The translations under genes and the position numbers were made by a program. 5,794 bases of DNA from an uncultured Clostridia bacterium (GTDB lineage Bacteria > Bacillota_A > Clostridia > Oscillospirales > Oscillospiraceae), in NCBI GenBank assembly GCA_946410505.1, contig CAMKAP010000135.1, positions 1 to 5,794 of the forward strand. Direction: 5' to 3'. Shown in pieces: positions 1-5,794 of this stretch (within the stretch, counting starts at the first letter, position 1; each line of letters opens with the position of its first letter). The notes beneath the pieces are model-generated. The model had not been told where the DNA came from. It saw only the letters and a program-made list of their open reading frames with translations, and did no database searches.

Positions 1-1523
1 AGGAGCGCTACGAGGTCTATCACGGCGTGCGCATCCACGACAACGCCCTGGTGGCGGCGGCGACCCTGTCCCACCGCTACATCACAGACCGTTTTCTGCC
101 CGACAAGGCCATCGACCTCGTGGACGAGGCCTGCGCCCTGGTCCGCACCGAGATCGACTCCATGCCCGCGGAGCTGGACGACATCCGCCGCAAGATCATG
201 CAGATGGAGATCGAGGAGATGGCCCTTAAGAAGGAGGAAGACCAGCTCAGCCAGGAGCGCCTGGGCAAACTCCGGGAGGAGCTGGCCAATCTCAAGGACC
301 AGTTCAACGCCATGAAGTCCCGCTGGGAGGCAGAGAAGAACAGCGTGGACGAGGTCAAGCGCCTCAAGTCCGAGATCGAGAAGATGCACGCGGACATCGA
401 AAACGCCCAGCTCCGCTACGAATACGAGACGGCGGCCCGCCTGCGCTACTCGGAGCTTCCCGCTCTGGAGCGTAAGCTGCAGGAGGCGGAGAAGCTCTCC
501 GAGGACAGCCGGCAGAACTCCATGGTGCACGATACCGTCACCGAGGAGGAGATCTCCGGCATCGTGGCCAAGTGGACCGGCATCCCGGTCTCCCGGCTTA
601 TGGAGGGGGAGCGGGAGAAGATCCTGCATCTGGACGAGCAGCTTCACAAGCGTGTCGTGGGGCAGGACGAGGCTGTGCAGAAGGTGACGGAGGCCATCCT
701 CCGCTCCCGCGCCGGCATCGCGGACCCCAACCGGCCCATCGGCTCCTTCCTCTTCCTCGGCCCCACCGGCGTGGGCAAGACGGAGCTGGCCAAGAGCCTG
801 GCCGAGAGCCTTTTTGACGACGAGCACAACATCGTGCGCATCGACATGACCGAGTATATGGAGAAGTTCTCCGTCTCCCGCCTCATCGGCGCGCCTCCGG
901 GATATGTGGGCTACGATGAGGGCGGCCAGCTCACCGAGGCCGTGCGGCGCAAGCCCTACAGCGTGGTGCTCTTCGATGAGATTGAGAAGGCCCACCCGGA
1001 CGTGTTCAATATCCTGCTGCAGATCCTGGACGACGGCCGCATCACCGACTCCCAGGGACGCACCGTGGACTTTAAGAATACCATCATCATCCTCACCTCC
1101 AACCTGGGCAGCCAGTATCTGCTGGACGGCATCCTGCCCGACGGCAGCATTTCCGAGGACGCACAGGAGCTGGTTATGCGCGACCTCAAGCGCAGCTTCC
1201 GGCCTGAATTTCTCAACCGCCTGGACGAGACGATCCTCTTCAAGCCTCTGACCAAGGAGAATCTCACCGGCATCATCGACATCATGGTGGCATCTCTGCG
1301 GAGCCGCCTCAGCGAGCGCAGCCTGAAGCTGGAGATTTCCGACGCGGCCAAGGCACTCATCATCGAGCGGGGCTACGATCCCCTCTACGGCGCGCGCCCG
1401 CTGCGCCGCTATCTGCAGAGCAGCGTGGAGACCCTTCTGGCCCGCACCATCCTGCGGGGCGACCTGGCCGCGGGCAGCACCCTCACCGTGGACGTACAGG
1501 ACGGCGAGCTCTGCTGCCGCTGA
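1..1523 (+). CDS. clpB: ATP-dependent disaggregase ClpB, 5'-truncated by window edge
   Basis: This is the C-terminal part of ClpB, the cytosolic Hsp100 hexamer that threads aggregated proteins through its pore using ATP, normally together with DnaK. The reading frame is open from the first full codon at 3 ([13 protein letters not shown]), so the true start lies upstream; about 506 residues are visible of the roughly 860 usual for the family. Seen in order: the end of the first ATPase module ([20 protein letters not shown], to about 150), a long charged coiled-coil middle domain (about 160-530) that favours ClpB over ClpC or ClpA, then the second AAA+ module. That module has Walker A GPTGVGKT at 759-782, pore loop GYVGY at 900-914, Walker B VVLFDE at 963-980, sensor-1 Asn at 1101, arginine finger in FLNR at 1218 and sensor-2 GAR at 1389-1397. 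All key residues of this half are intact. The stop is TGA, after a CCR tail. Any CtsR or HrcA control region would lie outside the window. Confidence 0.97.
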   Translation, partial: ERYEVYHGVRIHDNALVAAATLSHRYITDRFLPDKAIDLVDEACALVRTEIDSMPAELDDIRRKIMQMEIEEMALKKEEDQLSQERLGKLREELANLKDQFNAMKSRWEAEKNSVDEVKRLKSEIEKMHADIENAQLRYEYETAARLRYSELPALERKLQEAEKLSEDSRQNSMVHDTVTEEEISGIVAKWTGIPVSRLMEGEREKILHLDEQLHKRVVGQDEAVQKVTEAILRSRAGIADPNRPIGSFLFLGPTGVGKTELAKSLAESLFDDEHNIVRIDMTEYMEKFSVSRLIGAPPGYVGYDEGGQLTEAVRRKPYSVVLFDEIEKAHPDVFNILLQILDDGRITDSQGRTVDFKNTIIILTSNLGSQYLLDGILPDGSISEDAQELVMRDLKRSFRPEFLNRLDETILFKPLTKENLTGIIDIMVASLRSRLSERSLKLEISDAAKALIIERGYDPLYGARPLRRYLQSSVETLLARTILRGDLAAGSTLTVDVQDGELCCR

Positions 1524-1567
1524 GCGAAAAAAAGGAAAAACGCGAATAAAGACACGGTAAAACGAAG

Positions 1568-1595
1568 AAGCCCGGACGGAAAACCGTCCGGGCTT
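1568..1595. terminator. Bidirectional intrinsic terminator between convergent clpB and lipoprotein genes
   Basis: There is a 12-bp GC-rich perfect stem (1568-1579 with 1584-1595, core GCCCGGACGG/CCGTCCGGGC) and an AAAA loop. On the plus strand it is followed by a short TTT run, and on the minus strand by CTTCGTTTT. It lies 45 bases after the clpB stop and 22 bases after the minus-strand lipoprotein stop, so one hairpin can end both convergent transcripts. The U tracts are short, so termination efficiency in each direction is uncertain. Confidence 0.85.
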
Positions 1596-1617
1596 TCAGA
1601 CTGTACATGTGTATTCC

Positions 1618-2490
1618 TCAGCTCTCGGGGATCGCCGGCATGGTGACGGTCACCTGGTCAAAGCGGGAGAGGTCGGTGATGCTGCGGATGCTGTCCACCG
1701 TCAGGCCTACGGCGGCACCCAGCAACTCACTCTGACCGATCGCACCGGCAATAAGCTCATTCAGCGCTGCGCCGAGTGCCTGCGTCAGATCCAGCTCCAC
1801 ACGGGAGATCATGCTGCTGTCCTTCTCCAGCGCCAGCTTCACGGGTATCTCACCCACCAGCGGGATCAGCAGTTCGTTCACCTGGATGGCGGGATCTTCC
1901 CCCAGTTTTTCGGTCAGACCGCTTGAAAGCAGAAGCTCCTGCACCACATCGGCGGGGATCACACCCTCGTAACCGAGTCCGTCAATTTCCTCCCCGTCAT
2001 CACCGCTGAGCGTGACAGGACCGGTCTCGTGAAAATAGCTTGCAAGGCCCAAAGCCAGCTTGAGAATATCGGTGGGAGAAAGTGCGGTCCCTGTCTCGGC
2101 GGTATCATCTTCGGGTTCTATGGTCTGCCTGGTCCAGAACTCACCGTTATCCCAGGAACTGTAGACGCTCAGCACGTCTCCTTCTTTCGAGGTGTAGACC
2201 AACACGTGCTGGTCGATATCCAGCAGCTCCAGCTCCAGATCCAGCGCGTTCAGCGCAGGGTCCTTCTGGTGATCGCCCGCAGCACGGACCGTGAGCGTCA
2301 GCGGCGTCTCCTGATTGAGCAGCGTGAGCGTCACGTCGGCGGTGATGGTGGTGTCGGTGTGAAGACTTTCGAGCCTTGCCATTTTCTGCACACCGGTGAC
2401 GACACGGGGCGTGAAGCTCGCGCAGCCGCACAGCGCAAACACAAGGACAAGCGCCATCGTGAGGCACAAAGCCTTTTTCCAGAGTTTCAT
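1618..2490 (-). CDS. Predicted exported lipoprotein of unknown function
   Basis: A 290-residue protein with a clear type II signal peptide: a basic start (MKLWKK), a hydrophobic stretch at residues 7-20 and the lipobox LCGC, so Cys23 should be lipidated and the mature protein anchored outside the membrane. The mature part has no further cysteine. Its start (VVTGVQKMARLESLHTDTTI) followed by alternating beta-strand-like segments resembles the general pattern of LppX/LolA-like or DUF6612-type Firmicutes lipoproteins, in which a helix is followed by a curved sheet that may hold a lipid or other hydrophobic ligand. That is an inference from pattern only. ATG at 2490 is supported by AAGGGGGAG at 2504-2496, five bases upstream. 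It lies 133 bases downstream of ypeB in the same direction and could be co-transcribed with it or use its own promoter in that gap. No catalytic motif is visible. The coding call is secure, the function is not. Confidence 0.88.
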   Translation of the reverse strand: MKLWKKALCLTMALVLVFALCGCASFTPRVVTGVQKMARLESLHTDTTITADVTLTLLNQETPLTLTVRAAGDHQKDPALNALDLELELLDIDQHVLVYTSKEGDVLSVYSSWDNGEFWTRQTIEPEDDTAETGTALSPTDILKLALGLASYFHETGPVTLSGDDGEEIDGLGYEGVIPADVVQELLLSSGLTEKLGEDPAIQVNELLIPLVGEIPVKLALEKDSSMISRVELDLTQALGAALNELIAGAIGQSELLGAAVGLTVDSIRSITDLSRFDQVTVTMPAIPES

Positions 2491-2552
2491 CTCGTCTCCC
2501 CCTTGTTCTTCATAAATCGCGTGGGTTTGTTTTCATCCTTTTATACGCAGGA

Positions 2553-2558
2553 ATTATG
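2553..2558 (-). promoter_or_regulatory. Weak candidate -10 element for the lipoprotein gene
   Basis: On the minus strand CATAAT (2558-2553) resembles a sigma-A -10 hexamer and lies 62 bases upstream of the lipoprotein ATG. No TTGACA-like -35 is present 16-18 bases further upstream (the sequence there is about AAACTT). If this is a promoter it would need an activator, and the repeats at 2583-2600 sit at the right place. A second A/T-rich option, TATAAA, occurs 12-15 bases further downstream. Speculative. Confidence 0.25.
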
Positions 2559-2582
2559 ACGAAGGCCGGAGGAAAAAGTTTT

Positions 2583-2600
2583 TTAAGAATTCTTAAGAAT
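2583..2600. repeat. Tandem TTAAGAAT direct repeats, 10-bp spacing, overlapping palindromes
   Basis: TTAAGAAT occurs at 2583-2590 and again at 2593-2600, separated by TC, giving an exact 10-bp period. The same bases form two overlapping perfect palindromes, TTAAGAATTCTTAA (2583-2596) and ATTCTTAAGAAT (2589-2600). Direct repeats spaced one helical turn apart are the usual site form for OmpR/PhoB-family response regulators. Here they lie just upstream of where a -35 for the lipoprotein gene would fall. The site is plainly visible in the sequence; the regulator role is inference. An alternative is simple A/T-rich spacer sequence. Confidence 0.45.
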
Positions 2601-2623
2601 GCACCCGGTGCCGGTGACAGCGC

Positions 2624-3886
2624 TCACAGCTCGATCCGGCACTGGCGGCCGGTGGACGCGTCCACATATACGGTCACGGCGCGCCCGTCTGCATCCTGGC
2701 AGAAGAAGGCATAGCAGGCCAGATCCCGCTGCCCGGCGCTTTTGCAGATGAGCTTTTTCGTCTCCTGCACTGTGAGACCCTCGGGCAGAGCTCCGGCGGC
2801 GCTCTCCTGGTCCACATTCCAGGCGACCTCTGCGTCCTCGGGGCGATAGCGCTCGGCGTTGAAGCTGTAGATCGAGCCGTCGTCCAGTGCGACGGCGAGC
2901 GTCACGGCGTTATCCGGACAGTCGGCTCCGTCCTGCCTGCGGCAGAAGCGCAGGGAGAGGATCGTCCCGCTGTTTTCCTCGGAGGAGAGGATCAGGTCCC
3001 CGTAGCCGTGCCGCCGCAGGAAGTCCTCCCCGATCTGTCGGGCTTCCGCCGCGGAGAGAGAGGCCTCGCCCACCAGGCGGGACTGGGCCATGCTGTCCAC
3101 GCCGCAGCGGCTGACGCAGAGAAACAAATCCTCAAAGCGGTAGCAGCGGCGGCCCTCTGTCCCCTCGTAGCGGTACAGCAGCGTCAGCGCCTCGGGCTCG
3201 GTGCCGGCGTAGTCCGCCGCCTCTTTCAGCATCTCCTCTTCGGTGAGATAGCCGGCCCGGTGCTCCTCCTCACAGCCGTAGCGCCCGTCGTAGCTGAATT
3301 TCTCCATGGGGGCAAGTCCCGCCTGATAGTCCAGAAGCCGCGCGGAGAGCGGGGCGGCTGCCTCCTCGCCCACGTTCTGCAGACGGGTCTCCCGGCTGTC
3401 CAGACGCACATCGCCCGCGTTCACGTCGCTCTGCAGCGTGCGGAGGCTTTCGGAGAAATCCGCCGCGGCTGCGGACAACGCTTTCAAATGCTCCACGTCC
3501 TCCTCCCGGAAGCCCTCGGCGGCTGCCTGGGGGCAGAGGGAGATGGCGTAATCTCCGGCCACGTTCAGAAAGGCGGCAAGCTGCTCCAGCTCCTGGGTTG
3601 CAAAGGGCAGAGCCAGCATGGCCCCCTCGGCGGCGCTGGCCTCGGCGTAAGCTTCGCCGCAGATGCGCGCGCACATGCCGCCGTCCGTGGCATAGACGCT
3701 CTTGCCCAGGGCCTCGGAGAGTGCATCCACGGCCCGCACGGTCTCCTCAAAGGCCCGGGCGGAGATATGCGCCTCGTCGCCCCGGTGAAAGCGCAGGCCC
3801 GCATTCTGGGCGGCGGCCCATCCGGACAGCGCGGTTATCGCCGCAAGCGCATAGGCCGCCAGCAGAATTTTTGTCTTTTTCTTCAA
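2624..3886 (-). CDS. ypeB: Spore germination protein YpeB-like
   Basis: A 420-residue protein, close to the length of Bacillus YpeB (about 450). YpeB is a sporulation membrane-anchored protein needed for stable incorporation of the cortex-lytic enzyme SleB into spores. Visible here are a basic start plus hydrophobic signal-anchor (residues 2-26), a helical acidic N-terminal region (about 40-190) with the family-like LPFATQELEQLAAFLNVAGDY segment, the YDGRYG motif near 199-204, and a C-terminal PepSY-like region (about 275-420) with AVALDDGSIYSFNAERY and a YVDASTGRQC end. It starts at TTG (3886-3884), chosen because AGAGGTG lies seven bases upstream and the signal-anchor follows at once. Oddities: 13 cysteines, many for an exported protein, and the ribosome site is buried in a hairpin. 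sleB, normally adjacent in Bacillus, is absent here; neighbours are gltX (upstream) and a lipoprotein (downstream). Family assignment rests on motif recall, not a search. Confidence 0.82.
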   Translation of the reverse strand: MKKKTKILLAAYALAAITALSGWAAAQNAGLRFHRGDEAHISARAFEETVRAVDALSEALGKSVYATDGGMCARICGEAYAEASAAEGAMLALPFATQELEQLAAFLNVAGDYAISLCPQAAAEGFREEDVEHLKALSAAAADFSESLRTLQSDVNAGDVRLDSRETRLQNVGEEAAAPLSARLLDYQAGLAPMEKFSYDGRYGCEEEHRAGYLTEEEMLKEAADYAGTEPEALTLLYRYEGTEGRRCYRFEDLFLCVSRCGVDSMAQSRLVGEASLSAAEARQIGEDFLRRHGYGDLILSSEENSGTILSLRFCRRQDGADCPDNAVTLAVALDDGSIYSFNAERYRPEDAEVAWNVDQESAAGALPEGLTVQETKKLICKSAGQRDLACYAFFCQDADGRAVTVYVDASTGRQCRIEL

Positions 3887-3893
3887 AGCAAAA

Positions 3894-3900
3894 CACCTCT
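3894..3900 (-). promoter_or_regulatory. ypeB Shine-Dalgarno inside a hairpin arm
   Basis: AGAGGTG on the minus strand, seven bases before the TTG start at 3886, matches the anti-Shine-Dalgarno well and fixes the start of ypeB. All seven bases lie in the 3' arm of the 14-bp hairpin at 3894-3928, so on any transcript reading through from gltX the site would be double-stranded. Confidence 0.7.
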
Positions 3901-3928
3901 TTTGGGATAGTGTCTCCCAAAAGAGGTG
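3894..3928. terminator. Terminator-like hairpin between gltX and ypeB
   Basis: There is a perfect 14-bp stem, CACCTCTTTTGGGA (3894-3907) with TCCCAAAAGAGGTG (3915-3928), and a 7-base loop. Read on the minus strand it begins 16 bases after the gltX TAA and is followed by TTTTGCTTT, so it can terminate gltX. Read on the plus strand it is followed by six T residues, a better U tract, although no plus-strand gene ends here. A/T flanks can extend the stem past a bulge. Its minus-strand 3' arm contains the ypeB ribosome-binding site, so it may act as terminator, translational block, or both. Confidence 0.75.
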
Positions 3929-3944
3929 CTTTTTTGATTGAAAA

Positions 3945-5417
3945 TTATGACAGCTTTTCCACGGCGATGCGCAGACGGCGCAGAGTCTCGTCCCTGCCCA
4001 GGATGCGGCAGATCTCCACCGCGCCGCCGGGGGTGACGGCCTTGCCGGCCGCGGCGATACGCACGGGCCACATGACCTTGGCGTTCTTTGCGCCCATCTC
4101 CTCCGCCAGCTTCACCATCGCATTGAGGATGCTCTCATCATCCCAGGTCTCCAGCGCCTCGAACACGGGGAGCACCTTCTGCAGCACTTCGAGAGAGGAA
4201 GCCTCGTCGGACTTGGATTTCTTGTGGACAAAGAGCTCGGTGCCGTATTCCGGCAGCGTGTCGAAGAAGTCCAGCTTCTCGGGGATCTCGGTGAGTACCT
4301 CGGTGCGCTGCTGCAGCAGGGCGGCGATGGCGGCGGCGTCCATGGCGGGGTTCTTCACCGCCTGACGGATGTAGGGCTCTGCGACCTTCGCAAAGGCCTC
4401 CGGGCTCATGGCGCGGATGTACTCGCTGTTGAAGTGGCGCAGCTTTTCGATGTCGAAAATGGCGGGAGACTTGGAGATGCCGCTCATCTCAAACACGTCC
4501 TTCAGCTCGTCCAGAGAGAAGATCTCCTGCTCGCCGCGGGGGCTCCAGCCCAGCAGCGCCACATAGTTGAGCACCGCCTCGGTCAGATAGCCCTGAGCGA
4601 TCAGATCCTCGTAGGAGGGGTCGCCGTGGCGCTTGGACATCTTGTTGTGCGCATCGCGCATGACGGGGGAGCAGTGCACATAGGCCGGCACGTCCCAGCC
4701 GAAGCCCTGATAGAGCAGGTTATACTTGGGTGCGCTGGACAGATATTCGCTGCCGCGCACCACGTGGGTGATACCCATCATATGGTCGTCCACCACGTTT
4801 GCGAAGTTGTAGGTGGGCAGCCCGTCCCGCTTCATGAGCACCTGATCGTCCAGGGTGCTGTTTTCCACGGTGATGTCGCCGAAGATCTCGTCGTGGAAGG
4901 TGGTGGTTCCTTCGTGGGGGATGCGCTGACGGATGACGAAGGGCTCGCCGTTTGCGGCGCGCCGGTCCGCTTCCTCGCGGCTCAGCGCACGGCAGGGATC
5001 GTCGCCCCGGTCAAACTCGCCGGAATCCTCCTCGCTCTCGCTCTTCTCGCAGAAGCAGCGGTAGGCGTGGCCGCGCTCGATGAGAAGCTCCGCGTACTTG
5101 CCGTAGAAGGGCCGCCGCTCGGTCTGTACATAGGGGGCCACGGGGCCGCCCACGTCCGGACCCTCGTCGTGGTCGAGCCTGCACTCGGCCAGGGTCTTGT
5201 AGATCACGTCCACCGCGCCCTCCACCAGACGGCCCTGGTCGGTGTCCTCAATGCGCAGGATGAAAGTGCCGTTTGCGTGGCGGGCGATCAGCCAGGTGTA
5301 GAGCGCCGTGCGCAGATTGCCGACGTGCATATATCCGGTAGGGGAGGGGGCGAAGCGTGTGCGCACTTTTCCCTTGGGGATGCGTGCCTCCATCTCCTCA
5401 AACCATGTCATATCCAT
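3945..5417 (-). CDS. gltX: Glutamyl-tRNA synthetase
   Basis: A class I aminoacyl-tRNA synthetase that charges tRNA-Glu with glutamate in the cytosol; in bacteria lacking GlnRS the same enzyme may also make Glu-tRNA-Gln for GatCAB. With the start used here it has 490 residues, normal for the family. Visible are FAPSPTGYMHVGN with the HIGH-type motif HVGN at residues 31-34, the LRIEDTD segment near 54-60, a zinc-site-like CFC at 121-123 with a third Cys at 142 (DPCR), the catalytic-core segments DGLPTYNFANVVDDH and RGSEYL (near 221-226), KMSKR at 259-263, and a helical anticodon-binding end (VMWPVRIAA...LGRDETLRRL). Start choice: AGGGAGG at 5434-5428 is ten bases from ATG 5417, sixteen from ATG 5411 and four from an in-frame TTG 5423; ATG 5417 is preferred but not certain. 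The fourth zinc ligand, His two residues after the third Cys in E. coli, is not obvious. Discriminating and non-discriminating forms cannot be told apart by eye. Confidence 0.96.
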   Translation of the reverse strand: MDMTWFEEMEARIPKGKVRTRFAPSPTGYMHVGNLRTALYTWLIARHANGTFILRIEDTDQGRLVEGAVDVIYKTLAECRLDHDEGPDVGGPVAPYVQTERRPFYGKYAELLIERGHAYRCFCEKSESEEDSGEFDRGDDPCRALSREEADRRAANGEPFVIRQRIPHEGTTTFHDEIFGDITVENSTLDDQVLMKRDGLPTYNFANVVDDHMMGITHVVRGSEYLSSAPKYNLLYQGFGWDVPAYVHCSPVMRDAHNKMSKRHGDPSYEDLIAQGYLTEAVLNYVALLGWSPRGEQEIFSLDELKDVFEMSGISKSPAIFDIEKLRHFNSEYIRAMSPEAFAKVAEPYIRQAVKNPAMDAAAIAALLQQRTEVLTEIPEKLDFFDTLPEYGTELFVHKKSKSDEASSLEVLQKVLPVFEALETWDDESILNAMVKLAEEMGAKNAKVMWPVRIAAAGKAVTPGGAVEICRILGRDETLRRLRIAVEKLS

Positions 5418-5427
5418 AAACAAAAAA

Positions 5428-5434
5428 CCTCCCT
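5428..5434 (-). promoter_or_regulatory. gltX Shine-Dalgarno, complementary to the leader 5' end
   Basis: AGGGAGG on the minus strand, ten bases before ATG 5417. Its GGGAGG can pair with CCTCCC at 5516-5511, the first bases of the predicted transcript, which would close a long hairpin over the site. Confidence 0.7.
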
Positions 5435-5438
5435 GATG

Positions 5439-5505
5439 CTGTCATTCTGAGCAAAGCGAAGAATCTCAAAGAGATCCTTCGTCGCTGCGCTCCTCAGGAT
5501 GACAG
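5439..5505. repeat. 67-bp palindromic intergenic repeat (GTCATTCTGAG...CTCAGGATGAC type)
   Basis: The outer arms CTGTCATTCTGAG (5439-5451) and CTCAGGATGACAG (5493-5505) are inverted copies with one T-G difference. The inner arms GCGAAGAATCTC and GAGATCCTTCG...CGC continue the palindrome with a 3-base insertion in the right arm, meeting at an AAA centre (5468-5470). I recognise this general consensus (TCATTCTGAGC-AGCGAAGAATCTC) as a dispersed palindrome seen between genes in various bacterial genomes, probably REP- or MITE-like, but could not search for other copies. It lies in the gltX 5' leader. Confidence 0.75.
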
Positions 5506-5523
5506 TCCCGGGGAGGCTTTCTT

Positions 5524-5552
5524 ATCTTATTTTACATTTTCCCTGTTGTCAA
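5524..5552 (-). promoter_or_regulatory. Sigma-A promoter of gltX
   Basis: On the minus strand there is a perfect TTGACA -35 (5552-5547), a 17-base spacer, and TAAGAT as -10 (5529-5524), four of six to TATAAT with the key second A and final T present. Surrounding DNA is A/T-rich against a GC-rich background. The predicted start is about 5517-5518, giving a leader of about 100 bases before ATG 5417. This is the best promoter in the window. Confidence 0.85.
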
Positions 5553-5562
5553 GATGCATTTC

Positions 5563-5586
5563 TTTTGCTAAAATACCATTTTGCTA
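5563..5586. repeat. Short TTTTGCTA direct repeat upstream of the gltX promoter
   Basis: TTTTGCTA occurs at 5563-5570 and 5579-5586 (16-bp period; TAGCAAAA on the gltX strand), beginning 10 bases upstream of the -35. It may be an A/T-rich UP element or a regulator site; chance is also possible in such biased DNA. The rest of 5587-5660 holds nothing I can identify. Confidence 0.3.
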
Positions 5587-5663
5587 CAAAGAAAACGAAT
5601 CTGCCGCAAAGATAAACCAGCAGTTACACTTTCGCCTGTTGACAGAGACGACGCTGCGTGATG

Positions 5664-5794
5664 CGCCCCCCATTCTTTCTTTTCTTCTTGAGAAAAGAAA
5701 GAACGCGCCGCGCCCGGTGTAAGAAAGAAAAGAGCGCCTCCAAGGACGCCGTGCTTTCTGCGCCACGCCGTTCGCGGAATGGCTTCGCTTCGCT
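5664..5794. repeat. Repeat-like non-coding block with purine/pyrimidine hairpin, runs off window
   Basis: A perfect 13-bp inverted repeat TTCTTTCTTTTCT (5673-5685) and AGAAAAGAAAGAA (5691-5703) with a TCTTG loop is followed by GC-rich CGCGCCGCGCCCGG, then a second purine tract AAGAAAGAAAAGAG (5721-5734) and a GC-rich tail ending in GGCTTCGCTTCGCT. Both purine tracts are followed by GCGCC-like sequence, suggesting a degenerate direct duplication. The style, strand-biased tracts with no sound coding frame, fits an intergenic dispersed repeat. A 60-codon minus-strand frame across it is arginine/serine-rich and not believable as a gene. Its right boundary is outside the window. Confidence 0.5.

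Larger units (their letters stand above)
5428..5516 (-). promoter_or_regulatory. Predicted SD-sequestering hairpin leader of gltX
   Basis: Read on the minus strand, CCTCCC (5516-5511) pairs with GGGAGG (5433-5428), followed by a 5x5 internal loop (CGGGA opposite CATCA) and then the long stem of the repeat at 5505-5439. With the promoter at 5552-5524, transcription should begin near 5517, so the whole untranslated leader of about 100 bases is this one structure. Base pairing is read directly; any regulatory role is inference. No T-box consensus or S-box-like core is visible. Confidence 0.45.

Noticed and set aside
2029..2559. Plus-strand open frame (176 codons) antisense to the lipoprotein gene
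   Set aside because: The minus strand carries a lipobox signal peptide and a well-placed ribosome site; the plus frame has neither and extends across the gene's upstream region.
2601..2611. GCACCCGGTGC as a ypeB terminator
   Set aside because: A five-base stem with a one-base centre cannot form a stable hairpin loop, and the nearest T tract is interrupted; no convincing terminator follows ypeB.
3008..3910. Plus-strand open frame (300 codons) antisense to ypeB
   Set aside because: It has no recognisable domain and its composition is that of a GC-rich shadow frame. The minus strand has a signal-anchor, a good Shine-Dalgarno and YpeB-like motifs.
4224..5450. Long plus-strand open frame (408 codons) antisense to gltX
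   Set aside because: It mirrors the codon pattern of gltX, whose HVGN and KMSKR motifs are certain. The antisense protein has no recognisable motif; long shadow frames are expected in GC-rich DNA.
5439..5505. CRISPR repeat
   Set aside because: Only one copy is present, with no regularly spaced repeats or spacers; it is a single long palindrome.
5424..5523. T-box riboswitch in the gltX leader
   Set aside because: The predicted leader is only about 100 bases, with no T-box consensus (AGGGTGGNACCGCG-like) and no separate terminator/antiterminator pair; it is explained by the palindromic repeat.
5639..5667. Plus-strand TTGACA as a rightward promoter
   Set aside because: A perfect -35 hexamer at 5639-5644, but 17 bases later the sequence is TGCGCC, with no -10-like hexamer and no gene to drive.
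5584..5766. Minus-strand 60-codon frame near the right edge
   Set aside because: It lies across the repeat block, is Arg/Ser-rich, and has no believable ribosome site or domain.

Overview
The window looks like a GC-rich, endospore-forming Clostridia chromosome, plausibly of the gut Oscillospiraceae/Ruminococcaceae type. This is inferred from a YpeB-type spore germination protein, Gram-positive style Shine-Dalgarno sequences, a sigma-A promoter, GC-rich codon use and intergenic palindromic repeats. No species can be named from the sequence alone.

Layout. Positions 1-1523 (+) are the 3' part of clpB: the end of the first ATPase module, the coiled-coil middle domain and a complete second AAA+ module. 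A strong hairpin at 1568-1595 separates it from three genes that all run on the minus strand. In transcription order these are gltX (5417-3945, glutamyl-tRNA synthetase), a ypeB-like gene (3886-2624) and a small exported lipoprotein (2490-1618). The last 370 bases (5424-5794) hold no convincing gene. They contain the gltX promoter, a leader made almost entirely of one palindromic repeat, and a second repeat-like block with a purine/pyrimidine hairpin at the right edge.

How the parts work together. The protein-coding genes are ordinary housekeeping and sporulation functions, and I see no new enzymatic system. The unusual content is in the junctions. (a) The predicted gltX transcript starts at a CCUCCC that can pair with the gltX Shine-Dalgarno GGGAGG, with a dispersed-type palindromic repeat forming the stem between them. 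(b) The gltX-ypeB gap is a 14-bp terminator-like hairpin whose 3' arm on the coding strand is the ypeB Shine-Dalgarno, and ypeB starts with TTG. (c) The gap before the lipoprotein holds a 10-bp-spaced direct repeat resembling response-regulator sites. The lipoprotein may be co-expressed with ypeB or have its own promoter. sleB, the usual partner of ypeB, is not in this window.
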